32,603 nt of DNA, taken from positions 1-32,603 of the forward strand of contig CAMDDX010000041.1 of the NCBI GenBank assembly GCA_945893075.1, given 5' to 3'. Source of the DNA: Planctomyces sp. SH-PL62 (GTDB lineage Bacteria > Planctomycetota > Planctomycetia > Planctomycetales > Planctomycetaceae). Below, piece after piece: positions 16,930 through 24,882 of this stretch (its first letter is position 1; the number at the start of each line of letters is the position of its first letter). Below the pieces are notes generated by a model, which did no database searches, had not been told where the DNA came from, and worked only from the letters and a program-made list of their open reading frames with translations. The position numbers were made by a program, and so were the translations under genes.

Positions 16930-18087
16930 ATGAAGATCACAAAGCTCGAAACCTTTCTGGTGAACGGCGGCTTGCGAAACTACTTGTTCGTGCGGCTGAC
17001 GACCGACACGGGACTGACCGGTCTCGGCGAGGCGACGTTGGAGTGGCAAGAAGCCACCGTGCAGACGCTGCTTCACGAATGGGTGGAAGATCGCATCCTC
17101 GGAGTCGATCCATTCGACATCGAAAAAGTGTTCGGGGATTTGATTCGGGATCAGTATCAGGGTGGCTCGACGGTGCTGACGGCGATCAGCGGCGTCGAGA
17201 TTGCTTGCTGGGACTTGATCGGCAAAGCCTGCGGTCAGCCCGTCTATAAGCTGCTCGGCGGCCAAGCGCGCGAGAGACTGCCCGCTTACGCGAACGGTTG
17301 GTACGGCGGTGCTCGCACGCCGGCCGATTATGCGGCGAAGGCGCGCGAGGTGGTTGCTCGCGGTTATCGCGGGATGAAGTTCGATCCGTTCGGCACCGCG
17401 TGGAAAGAGATGACTCGCGAACAGATGTCCGAGGCGGAACAAATCGTCGCGGCGGTGCGTGAAGCGGTCGGCGAAGACATCGACTTGATGATCGAAGTAC
17501 ACGGCCGACTGTCGGTCGGCTGCGCCATCGAGATGGGTCGTCGTCTGATTCCGTATCGCCCCGCGTGGTACGAGGAGCCGGTCACGCCACACAGCCTCGA
17601 CCTGCTGCGTGAGGTCAAACAAGCGCTGCCGTTCCCGATCGCGGCGGGGGAGCGGCTCTACATGCTGGAAGAGTTCGGCCGGCTCGCGTCGCTTCGAGCA
17701 TGCGACGTCGTGCAGATGGATTTGGCTCACTGTGGAGGGTTGGGTATCGGCAAGAAGATCGCCGCGTTGTGCCAAGCGAACGATTTGCGAATCGCTCCGC
17801 ATTGCTCGATTGGCCCGGTCGCGTTGTGTGCCGCGTTGCACTTCGGTTGGTCCACGCCTCAAGTCGCGGTCCAAGAGAACTTCGCCGAGTACGACGTGCC
17901 GTGGCGCAATGACCTGGTGTGCGGTTGGAATCCGATCCGTCACGGCGAATTCGTTCTGCGCGATCAACCCGGACTTGGCCTGGAACTCGACGAGCAGGTG
18001 TGTGCTCAGCATCCGTATCGCAAGAATTCGTTCCCGTCCTTGTGGGATGATCGTTGGGTGACGGAATTCACGAAGCGTGATTCCTAA
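16930..18087 (+). CDS. Mandelate racemase / enolase superfamily (galactonate dehydratase-like)
   Basis: MKITKLETFLVNGGLRNYLFVRLTTDTGLTGLGEATLEW, GVEIACWDLIGKACGQPVYKLLGG, PIAAGERLY, RIAPHCSIGPVALCAALHF. Confidence 0.92.
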   Translation: MKITKLETFLVNGGLRNYLFVRLTTDTGLTGLGEATLEWQEATVQTLLHEWVEDRILGVDPFDIEKVFGDLIRDQYQGGSTVLTAISGVEIACWDLIGKACGQPVYKLLGGQARERLPAYANGWYGGARTPADYAAKAREVVARGYRGMKFDPFGTAWKEMTREQMSEAEQIVAAVREAVGEDIDLMIEVHGRLSVGCAIEMGRRLIPYRPAWYEEPVTPHSLDLLREVKQALPFPIAAGERLYMLEEFGRLASLRACDVVQMDLAHCGGLGIGKKIAALCQANDLRIAPHCSIGPVALCAALHFGWSTPQVAVQENFAEYDVPWRNDLVCGWNPIRHGEFVLRDQPGLGLELDEQVCAQHPYRKNSFPSLWDDRWVTEFTKRDS

Positions 18088-18111
18088 CGCAGCCTTCGGC
18101 GAGACCAAACC

Positions 18112-18169
18112 GTAGTTCGGACGCCTACGTCCGAACGAACTTCTGACCGGACGTAGGCGTCCGGTCTAC
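18112..18169. repeat. Palindromic intergenic repeat
   Basis: gtagttcggacgcctacgtccg / cggacgtaggcgtccggtctac (20/22 paired). Confidence 0.9.
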
Positions 18170-18185
18170 AAACACGCGATGAAAC

Positions 18186-19220
18186 ATGCTCAAAGCCGTC
18201 CGACTCAATTCGACAACCTATCCGGTTGAGGAAGCCGAACGTGCTGAACTTGCGCGGGCCGGCGCGGAGTTGATTGCGATCGAAGGCCAAGAGCCGCACG
18301 AAATCCTCGCGGTGGCGGAAGACTGCGACGCGCTCTTGGTCGTGTCATCGCCTCTTCCGGGTTCGGTCATCGAACGACTGAGCCGCTGCCGTGTGATCGC
18401 TCGATTGGGAGCCGGCACGGACAAGATCGACGTGGCTGCGGCGACTCGGCGAGGGATTGTCGTCACCAACGTGCCCGACTTCTGCTTGAACGAACAAGCC
18501 GAGCACACGCTGGCGTTGCTGTTGGCGTTTGCTCGCCGTCTGCCGTTCATGATGGAGGCCATGCGGACTCACAACTGGTCTGCGCGGCATCATCCCGGAG
18601 TACACCGCGTCGCCGGACAGACGCTGGGGTTGATCGGATTCGGAGCCAGCGCTCAAGCGGTGGCTCAGCGAGCGGCTGCGTTTGGTCTGCGATTGCTGGC
18701 CTGGGTTCGCGACTCGGCCAAGTACCAGGCGATCGCGAAGCAATACGGGGCAGAACTTGTCCCACTCGACCGGCTGCTTTCGGAAAGCGACTTCGTGTCG
18801 ATCCATTTGCCGCTGTGTGACGAGACAAGACATCTGCTGTCAACCGATCGGTTGGGACGATTGAAACCCACGGCCGTGCTGATCAACACGTCGCGCGGTG
18901 CGATCATCGACGAAGCCGCGCTGGTGCAACTGCTTCAGCAACGAAAGATTGCCGGAGCGGCGCTCGATGTGTTCGACGGGATCGACGTCTTCGCTCTGCC
19001 GGGAACGCCCGCTCGGCATCCGCTCTTGGAGTTGGAGAACGTCATGCTGACTCCGCATTGTGCCGGCAGTTCGGTGGAGTCGAGCCGCGAATCGAAAGTT
19101 CGCGGGGCACGGAATGCCGCTGATGTGCTACTCGGCATTCGGCCGCGACATGTCGTGAATGCCGATGTCGTGCCGCGAACCCCATTCGCGGTCGACCATT
19201 CGGCGAACGGCAACAGATAA
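18186..19220 (+). CDS. D-isomer specific 2-hydroxyacid dehydrogenase (phosphoglycerate dehydrogenase-like)
   Basis: VIARLGAGTDKIDVAAATRRGIVVTNVPDFCLNEQAEHTLALLLAFAR, QTLGLIGFGASAQAVAQRAAAFGL, LKPTAVLINTSRGAIIDEAALVQLL. Confidence 0.94.
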   Translation: MLKAVRLNSTTYPVEEAERAELARAGAELIAIEGQEPHEILAVAEDCDALLVVSSPLPGSVIERLSRCRVIARLGAGTDKIDVAAATRRGIVVTNVPDFCLNEQAEHTLALLLAFARRLPFMMEAMRTHNWSARHHPGVHRVAGQTLGLIGFGASAQAVAQRAAAFGLRLLAWVRDSAKYQAIAKQYGAELVPLDRLLSESDFVSIHLPLCDETRHLLSTDRLGRLKPTAVLINTSRGAIIDEAALVQLLQQRKIAGAALDVFDGIDVFALPGTPARHPLLELENVMLTPHCAGSSVESSRESKVRGARNAADVLLGIRPRHVVNADVVPRTPFAVDHSANGNR

Positions 19221-19221
19221 T

Positions 19222-19318
19222 TAACCCGAAGCGTGAGCGAGGGCGAGCGCTCCACGGAGTTCGGAATCCAGGATTTGTTGCGTCTCCTAGCGCTCGCCCT
19301 CGCTCACGCTTCGGGTTA
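19222..19318. repeat. Palindromic intergenic repeat, 30-bp perfect arms
   Basis: taacccgaagcgtgagcgagggcgagcgct (19222-19251) / agcgctcgccctcgctcacgcttcgggtta (19289-19318). Confidence 0.95.
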
Positions 19319-19414
19319 CTTAAGTCCCGCCGTTCGCGCATTAGCAACGCTCGTTGTGTCGCGGGGACGGCAGTATCATCGCAACCCGGTGGCTCGGCCG
19401 AGCCGTGTGTCTTC

Positions 19415-20944
19415 ATGGGATTTGCTAAGACAGGTTGCTCGATGGTGGATGTTGCCGCATTGACGGTCGCTCAAGCTCGCTTGCAAGCGATTTATGATCC
19501 GCAACGGTTTCAAGCCGCCGCTCAGGAATGGACCGAGTTGCTGTCGGCGCACATGGCGAAAGTCATGGATCGGCAACCGCCGGTTCTCAACTGGGCGGAA
19601 CCGGAGGCCAATATCGCCGAGGCCGAACGCTGGTTGGATCGCTCGGCTCCCAGATTCGGCGAGATCGTGCAGCAGATGCTGGATCGCGGGCACAATCTGC
19701 ATCATCCGAGATACATCGGTCATCAGGTGCCGGCTCCGGTGCCGATCGCGGGACTGTTCGACGCGGTGGGAGCGGTCACCAACCAAGTGATGGCGATCTA
19801 TGAAATGGGCCCGTGGGCCACGGCCGTCGAACGCGCGCTGGTCAATCGGCTGGGTGAGCAGGTCGGTTGGCAACGCGATTCGTTCGCTGGAGTGGTGACG
19901 CATGGCGGTTCGCTCGGCAACCTCACCGGATTACTGACCGCTCGCAACGTGACGCTGGGTGGTGCTTGGGAAGAGGGGCTGACGAATAATGCCGCGCGGG
20001 CGGTCATCGTTGTGCAGGCCGATGCTCATTACTCCGTCGCGCGAGCGGCAGGGATCATTGGCCTGGGGACGCAGAACGTCAGACGCGCGGCGCTCGATGA
20101 GCGTCGAAAGCTCGACCCGCAGAAGCTCGATGAGCAGTTGGCCGAGTTGATCTCGCAAGGCCATCGAGTTGTCGCCGTCTCGGCGTGTGCGTGTGCGACT
20201 CCGATCGGGGCCTTCGATCCGCTGCGCGACATCGCGGTCGTCTGTCGCAAGCACGGAGTCTGGATGCACGTGGATGCGGCTCACGGCGGAGCAGCGTTGA
20301 TGAGCCGGCGGTATCGGCATCTGTTGGACGGCGTCGATCAGGCCGACAGCATCGTGTGGGACGCTCACAAGATGATGTTCATGCCGGCTCTGTGCGCGTT
20401 CGTGTTATACCGCGACAAGCGGCATCGCTTTGAAACGTTCCGCCAAGAGGCACCGTACTTGTTCGACCCGTCAGCTCCGGGCATGGCCGAGTACGACAGC
20501 GGGATGCTGACACTGGAATGCACGAAGCGCGCGGCGGCGTTCGGACTGTGGGGCACTTGGTCGCTCTTCGGTCCGACATTGTTTGAGGACTTGGTCGATG
20601 TGACGTTCGACCTGGGCCGCGTCTTTTACGAGAAGCTGCTGGCCGCCGAAGACTTCGTCCCGCTGCATGAACCGGAATGCAACATCGTCGCGTTTCGTCA
20701 CGTCCCCGCCGCGATGAAGTCGGCTCCGCCAGAAATCCTCGGCGCGTTTCAGCGAGAACTGCGAAGGCGACTCATCGAATCGGGCAAGTTCTACATCGTG
20801 CAAACCAATCATGGCGGCGTCGGTGCGTTGCGCGTCACGATCATCAATCCGCTGACGACGGCGCATGATCTCGACGACTTGCTGGCAACGCTGCGTGAGA
20901 TTGGAGTTGAGTTACTGCGGGGTGGTTGGACCGGTCCGAAGTGA
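19415..20944 (+). CDS. Group II pyridoxal-phosphate-dependent decarboxylase
   Basis: VTHGGSLGNLTGLLTARN, VVQADAHYSVARAAGIIGLG, WMHVDAAHGGAALMSRRYRHLLDGVDQADSIVWDAHKMMFMPALCAFVLY. Confidence 0.92.
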   Translation: MGFAKTGCSMVDVAALTVAQARLQAIYDPQRFQAAAQEWTELLSAHMAKVMDRQPPVLNWAEPEANIAEAERWLDRSAPRFGEIVQQMLDRGHNLHHPRYIGHQVPAPVPIAGLFDAVGAVTNQVMAIYEMGPWATAVERALVNRLGEQVGWQRDSFAGVVTHGGSLGNLTGLLTARNVTLGGAWEEGLTNNAARAVIVVQADAHYSVARAAGIIGLGTQNVRRAALDERRKLDPQKLDEQLAELISQGHRVVAVSACACATPIGAFDPLRDIAVVCRKHGVWMHVDAAHGGAALMSRRYRHLLDGVDQADSIVWDAHKMMFMPALCAFVLYRDKRHRFETFRQEAPYLFDPSAPGMAEYDSGMLTLECTKRAAAFGLWGTWSLFGPTLFEDLVDVTFDLGRVFYEKLLAAEDFVPLHEPECNIVAFRHVPAAMKSAPPEILGAFQRELRRRLIESGKFYIVQTNHGGVGALRVTIINPLTTAHDLDDLLATLREIGVELLRGGWTGPK

Positions 20945-20952
20945 ATCAGCGA

Positions 20953-21080
20953 GGGGTCAGGTGTTCTGATTTCTGTTTTGGCGGTGCGAATTGACGTCCA
21001 ACTTGGATTGCACGACTGACTGAAAAATGGTGTCGCGGGTGAATCGCGGGGCCAAAACAGAAATCAGAACACCTGACCCC
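20953..21080. mobile_element. MITE-like element, copy A (30-bp perfect inverted arms)
   Basis: ggggtcaggtgttctgatttctgttttggc (20953-20982) / gccaaaacagaaatcagaacacctgacccc (21051-21080); second copy at 27020-27144. Confidence 0.75.
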
Positions 21081-21163
21081 GGCTCGACAAATTAAGGAGT
21101 GTCGCCACGAACGTTGTCAGCTCAGTCGAGACGAAGCCCACACTCTTCCGCCGGTTTTGGCCG

Positions 21164-22138
21164 GTGTTGAAGTGGCTGATGTTTGCGCTGGTCATCGCAT
21201 TCGTCGGGCGACGTGCGTGGTTGCTGTGGCGTGAAGGGGATGTCGGATCGGTGACGATTCATTGGCCGTGGTTGCTGGCGGCGTTTGGTCTGTATGGGAT
21301 TGGTTGGTTGCCGTCGGTTTTGTTTTGGCATCGGTTGATTCATCTCTGCGGTGGGACCACGGGCCGCTGGGATGTCGCGCATGCGTACTTCGCGGGGCAT
21401 CTCGGCAAATACATTCCGGGCAAAGCGTCGGTGCTGTTGATTCGCGCGGGGATGCTGGCGGAGCGTGGCTGTCGACCGGGAGTGGCGGCGTTGACCTCGA
21501 CGTATGAAACACTGACTTACATGGGAGTTGGCGTGGCAGTGGGTTTGGCGTTGGCTCCCGTGGTCTGGCGGCATCTGGTGGCTGACTTGCCGGCAGTGAT
21601 TCGTCCGGTCTTTGAGCGGCCGTTGGTCTTCGGTGCCGCGGTGGTTGTGGTCTGCATTCTGTTGGTGCCAGCCGTCGCCAAAATTCTGGGGCTGATTGCG
21701 CGCCGATTGACTCCGCCAGTTGTCTCTGCCGACGACGTCGAAACACGTCTGGCCGTTCTAGAGATCGAGATCCGCGCGAGCTTCCTGCTTGGCTGGTGCT
21801 TTGTGTTCGTGACGACCTGGCTGATTCATGGACTGAGCTTGGGCTGTACGCTGCGGGCGGTCGGGGTCGAAGCGTCGCTGTCGGAATGGCTGACTTGGAC
21901 GGGCGATATTTGGTCGGCGTCGTTCGTGGGATTCTTGGCGGTCTTCGCTCCCGGAGGCTTAGGGGTTCGCGAAGCGGCGTTGATCGAGTTGTTGAAATCG
22001 CAGCCGGGAATCAGTTCGTCGCAGGCCGTCGCGGCCTCGGTGCTGTTGCGGGGAACATGGATGGCGGCTGAAATCGTGTTGACGTTGGCGTTAGGCTGTG
22101 TCACGCGGCGCATCTCAAATCTGAAATCTCAAATCTGA
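21164..22138 (+). CDS. Lysylphosphatidylglycerol synthase TM / UPF0104 (AglD-like) multi-pass membrane protein
   Basis: [51 protein letters not shown]; ~8 hydrophobic segments; start codon uncertain. Confidence 0.88.
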   Translation: MLKWLMFALVIAFVGRRAWLLWREGDVGSVTIHWPWLLAAFGLYGIGWLPSVLFWHRLIHLCGGTTGRWDVAHAYFAGHLGKYIPGKASVLLIRAGMLAERGCRPGVAALTSTYETLTYMGVGVAVGLALAPVVWRHLVADLPAVIRPVFERPLVFGAAVVVVCILLVPAVAKILGLIARRLTPPVVSADDVETRLAVLEIEIRASFLLGWCFVFVTTWLIHGLSLGCTLRAVGVEASLSEWLTWTGDIWSASFVGFLAVFAPGGLGVREAALIELLKSQPGISSSQAVAASVLLRGTWMAAEIVLTLALGCVTRRISNLKSQI

Positions 22139-22150
22139 AATTTGAAATCC
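22107..22150. repeat. AT-rich short tandem/palindromic repeat overlapping a CDS 3' end
   Basis: catctcaaatctgaaatctcaaatctgaaatttgaaatc. Confidence 0.8.
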
Positions 22151-22152
22151 CC

Positions 22153-23130
22153 ATGTTGTCGATCATTGTGCCGGTGCTGAATGAGCGTGAGAGCTTGCCG
22201 CAGTTGCTGGCGGAGATTGTCCGGGTCGGAGAACGGCACGGCATTGAGCACGAAGTGATCTTCGTCGATGACGGCTCGCGCGACGGCAGTTGGGAGACGG
22301 TTCGCGAGTTGGCGTCGCAGAACGCGGCCGTGTCAGGCATTCGATTCCGGCGCAACTTTGGCAAGGCGGCGGCGCTCACGGCGGGGATGCGTGCGGCACG
22401 CGGCGATCTGGTCCTGATGATGGATGCCGACTTGCAGGACGATCCGGCAGAGATTCCCAACTTCATCGCCAAACTCAACGAGGGGTTTGATGTCGTCAAC
22501 GGTTGGAAACAGAGGCGGCTCGATCCGTGGCACAAGGTGTATCCCAGCCGCGTCTTCAACTGGATGATCGGCCGGCTGACGGGTCTCAAGCTGCACGATC
22601 ACAACTGCGGACTAAAACTGTTCCGCGCGGAGGTCTTTCGCGAGATCACAATTTATGGCGAGCTGCACCGGTTCATTCCGGTACTGGCTCACGCGCGGGG
22701 ATTTCGCGTGACTGAGATTTCGGTGCATCATCGCGAGCGTCAGTTCGGTCAATCGAAGTACGGCGTGCGACGCTTTCTGCGCGGGTTCCTCGATCTGTTG
22801 ACGGTGAAGTTTTTGACCGGCTTCGGTCAACGGCCGCAGCACATGCTCGGTGCGATCGGGTTGATGTTCCTCGGTCTCGGATTTCTGGGCTTGGGTTATC
22901 TCGCGGTGCTGTGGCTGCTGATGAACCTCCCGCCGTTGTGGGGTGGCACGCCGCTGATCGCCGTCTCGCCGATTGGACCGAGACCGCTGCTGGCCTATTC
23001 GGTCGCGGCGACGTTGCTGGGCGGGCAGAGCTTATCACTGGGACTGCTCGCTGAGTTGATCGTGTCGAACACGGTTCGCGAGCAGGACACATTCAGCATC
23101 GCAGAACAAGTTGGCCAGAGCCCAAAGTGA
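22153..23130 (+). CDS. Glycosyltransferase family 2 (polyprenyl-phosphate glycosyltransferase, ArnC/DPM-like) with C-terminal TM helices
   Basis: [76 protein letters not shown]. Confidence 0.95.
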   Translation: MLSIIVPVLNERESLPQLLAEIVRVGERHGIEHEVIFVDDGSRDGSWETVRELASQNAAVSGIRFRRNFGKAAALTAGMRAARGDLVLMMDADLQDDPAEIPNFIAKLNEGFDVVNGWKQRRLDPWHKVYPSRVFNWMIGRLTGLKLHDHNCGLKLFRAEVFREITIYGELHRFIPVLAHARGFRVTEISVHHRERQFGQSKYGVRRFLRGFLDLLTVKFLTGFGQRPQHMLGAIGLMFLGLGFLGLGYLAVLWLLMNLPPLWGGTPLIAVSPIGPRPLLAYSVAATLLGGQSLSLGLLAELIVSNTVREQDTFSIAEQVGQSPK

Positions 23131-23133
23131 GCG

Positions 23134-23237
23134 GCGATCCGAGAAGGCCGTAGCCTGACTCTCCGAGTCGGGAATCTTGCGAGAAAGCTCCCGACTCGGA
23201 GAGTCAGGCTACGGTGAAAAGCCACTTCTCGGATCGC
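23134..23237. repeat. Nested palindromic repeat (25-bp perfect inner arms inside 13-bp perfect outer arms)
   Basis: gcgatccgagaag...ccgtagcctgactctccgagtcggg / cccgactcggagagtcaggctacgg...cttctcggatcgc. Confidence 0.93.
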
Positions 23238-23417
23238 TTCTGAGTCGTTCGCAGGGAGCGATCGAATCGGTGGATTTCCTGGAGGCTCGCGGCCGATGGA
23301 AGTCGAAGCCTCTTTCAAGATCGAGCTGGTTCGCGCTGTCGGAGTTGTTGGCGTGATGCCTGTTTGACAAATACCATTCTCGGCCCCGTTCAAAATCCTG
23401 TTGATTGCTCTGTGACG

Positions 23418-24338
23418 ATGCACCACTGGTTGCCGATTTCTGAAGCTGCCCAAGCCTGTCCTCGAGCTGCGCAGTCGTTGTTGAGCGACTGGTTGCCGGG
23501 CTGGTGTGGCAGCATTGTTTTGCATGGCGTGGCGGTTTGCTGTTTTGTCGCCACGGCGGAGTACGGGCCGCAGGTGTGGCCAGTGGCGCGGGGATCGAGT
23601 TCTGTCGAGTCAGCTCCGTCGATTGATGCGCGAGCGGGCGGATTGCTCGCGAAGTTCCAGGAGCAAACGCCGCCGATTTCGATCGAGACCATCGACGCGC
23701 CAGAGAACTCGGAGACAAATCAAGTTCAGCCAGACCCGCGCATCGTGATGGAGGTCACGCAGAGTTCATCGCAACTGGTCACGCGGGAGGAGATCGAGCA
23801 ACGTGTCTCGGTCCTCGTGAGCCAACTGGCCGCCATCCCGACGAAGTCCGATGAACCGTCAAATGAGCCGGTCGTCGTTCGCGTTGATCCCGAAGCCATT
23901 CGCGATCAGGAGTTGTTGCGATCCATCAAGCCGCTGACCGTCGAGACGAATTCTCCGACGGATGCGCAGGCGGAGAACGGTTCATCCACCATCGAAGGGA
24001 ACGCCGCCGAGAACTCTGCCGCATCGACTGCGTCTGCCGCATCGAACGGCGCGGAAGACAATCCGCTGCCGCAGCCGGTCGCGACCAATGCGGCTCCGCC
24101 CTATCCCGAAGAGGCTCGTGCGGCGGGCTTGCAGGGGAAGGTGACTCTGCGATTGCGGATTGGCGTCGATGGCCGGGTCGAGTCGCTCAAAGTATTGGCC
24201 TCGAGCGGAACACCGAGCTTGGATGAATCCGCTCTGGCCACGGTGAAGCAATGGCGTTTCGAGCCGGCTCGCCGCCTCGGTCGTCCGGTGGCGATGGATG
24301 TGAAGACCTCGGTCAAATTCGAGATTGAGGCGGAATGA
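23418..24338 (+). CDS. Energy transducer TonB family protein
   Basis: C-term AAPPYPEEARAAGLQGKVTLRLRIGVDGRVESLKVLASSGTPSLDESALATVKQWRFEPARRLGRPVAMDVKTSVKFEIE; N-terminal hydrophobic anchor; start codon choice uncertain. Confidence 0.9.
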   Translation: MHHWLPISEAAQACPRAAQSLLSDWLPGWCGSIVLHGVAVCCFVATAEYGPQVWPVARGSSSVESAPSIDARAGGLLAKFQEQTPPISIETIDAPENSETNQVQPDPRIVMEVTQSSSQLVTREEIEQRVSVLVSQLAAIPTKSDEPSNEPVVVRVDPEAIRDQELLRSIKPLTVETNSPTDAQAENGSSTIEGNAAENSAASTASAASNGAEDNPLPQPVATNAAPPYPEEARAAGLQGKVTLRLRIGVDGRVESLKVLASSGTPSLDESALATVKQWRFEPARRLGRPVAMDVKTSVKFEIEAE

Positions 24339-24372
24339 GCGCCCTGGCCGATGCGGCAAGGATTCCTGGCCC

Positions 24373-24440
24373 GATCAGCCGGAACGCGCTAGCGTCCGGT
24401 TCGAACGAGACAAACCGGGGCTAGCGCCCTGCGGCTGATT
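24373..24440. repeat. Imperfect palindromic intergenic repeat
   Basis: gatcagccggaacgcgctagcgtccggtt / aaccggggctagcgccctgcggctgatt. Confidence 0.78.
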
Positions 24441-24609
24441 GAGAAGACCGAACGCGAGACTTATCAGCCGTGATTGTGTGAAGCTGTTCCGGTCGGGAAA
24501 GCTCTTTGGCTGGCGATTCAGGCAGCCTCGTTGCCATCGGCGTTTCGGTGAGAATCAGACGAATCGCAAGACTCGGCACAACCGATGAAGTCTCACAGGC
24601 GGCGCGTTA

Positions 24610-24850
24610 CGTCGCCGACCGACAACTTAACCTGCAAACGGACTCAGGGAAGGGAGTGAGAATCTCCCGCTGTCCCGCAACTGTAAGGGGGACGAACGCC
24701 GCATACGCCACTGGTTGGCCGGCGGAGCAAAACGCACGAGCAGGAAGCTCACCTCAAGCACCGAGGGATGTGCGTTTTGCCCCGCCGACCGCCGGGAAGG
24801 CGCGGCGTTTGAACGAACCCGAGCCAGGATATCTGATCCGCTTGCGTCAC
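24610..24850 (+). ncRNA. Cobalamin (B12) riboswitch
   Basis: CAGGGAAGGGAGTGAGAATCTCCCGCTGTCCCGCAACTGTAAGGGGGACGAACGCC, GCCACTGG, GCCGGGAAGGCG, and B12-box-like GAGCCAGGATATCTGATCC ~40 nt before a BtuB-like gene; boundaries approximate. Confidence 0.92.
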
Positions 24851-24882
24851 CAACTTCACATCCTCGAGGAAAGGGATGAGAC

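Noticed and set aside
16369-18108. 579-aa minus-strand ORF
   Set aside because: Antisense to the 134-aa gene and the enolase-superfamily gene; composition (R/H/Q-rich) typical of high-GC shadow ORFs.
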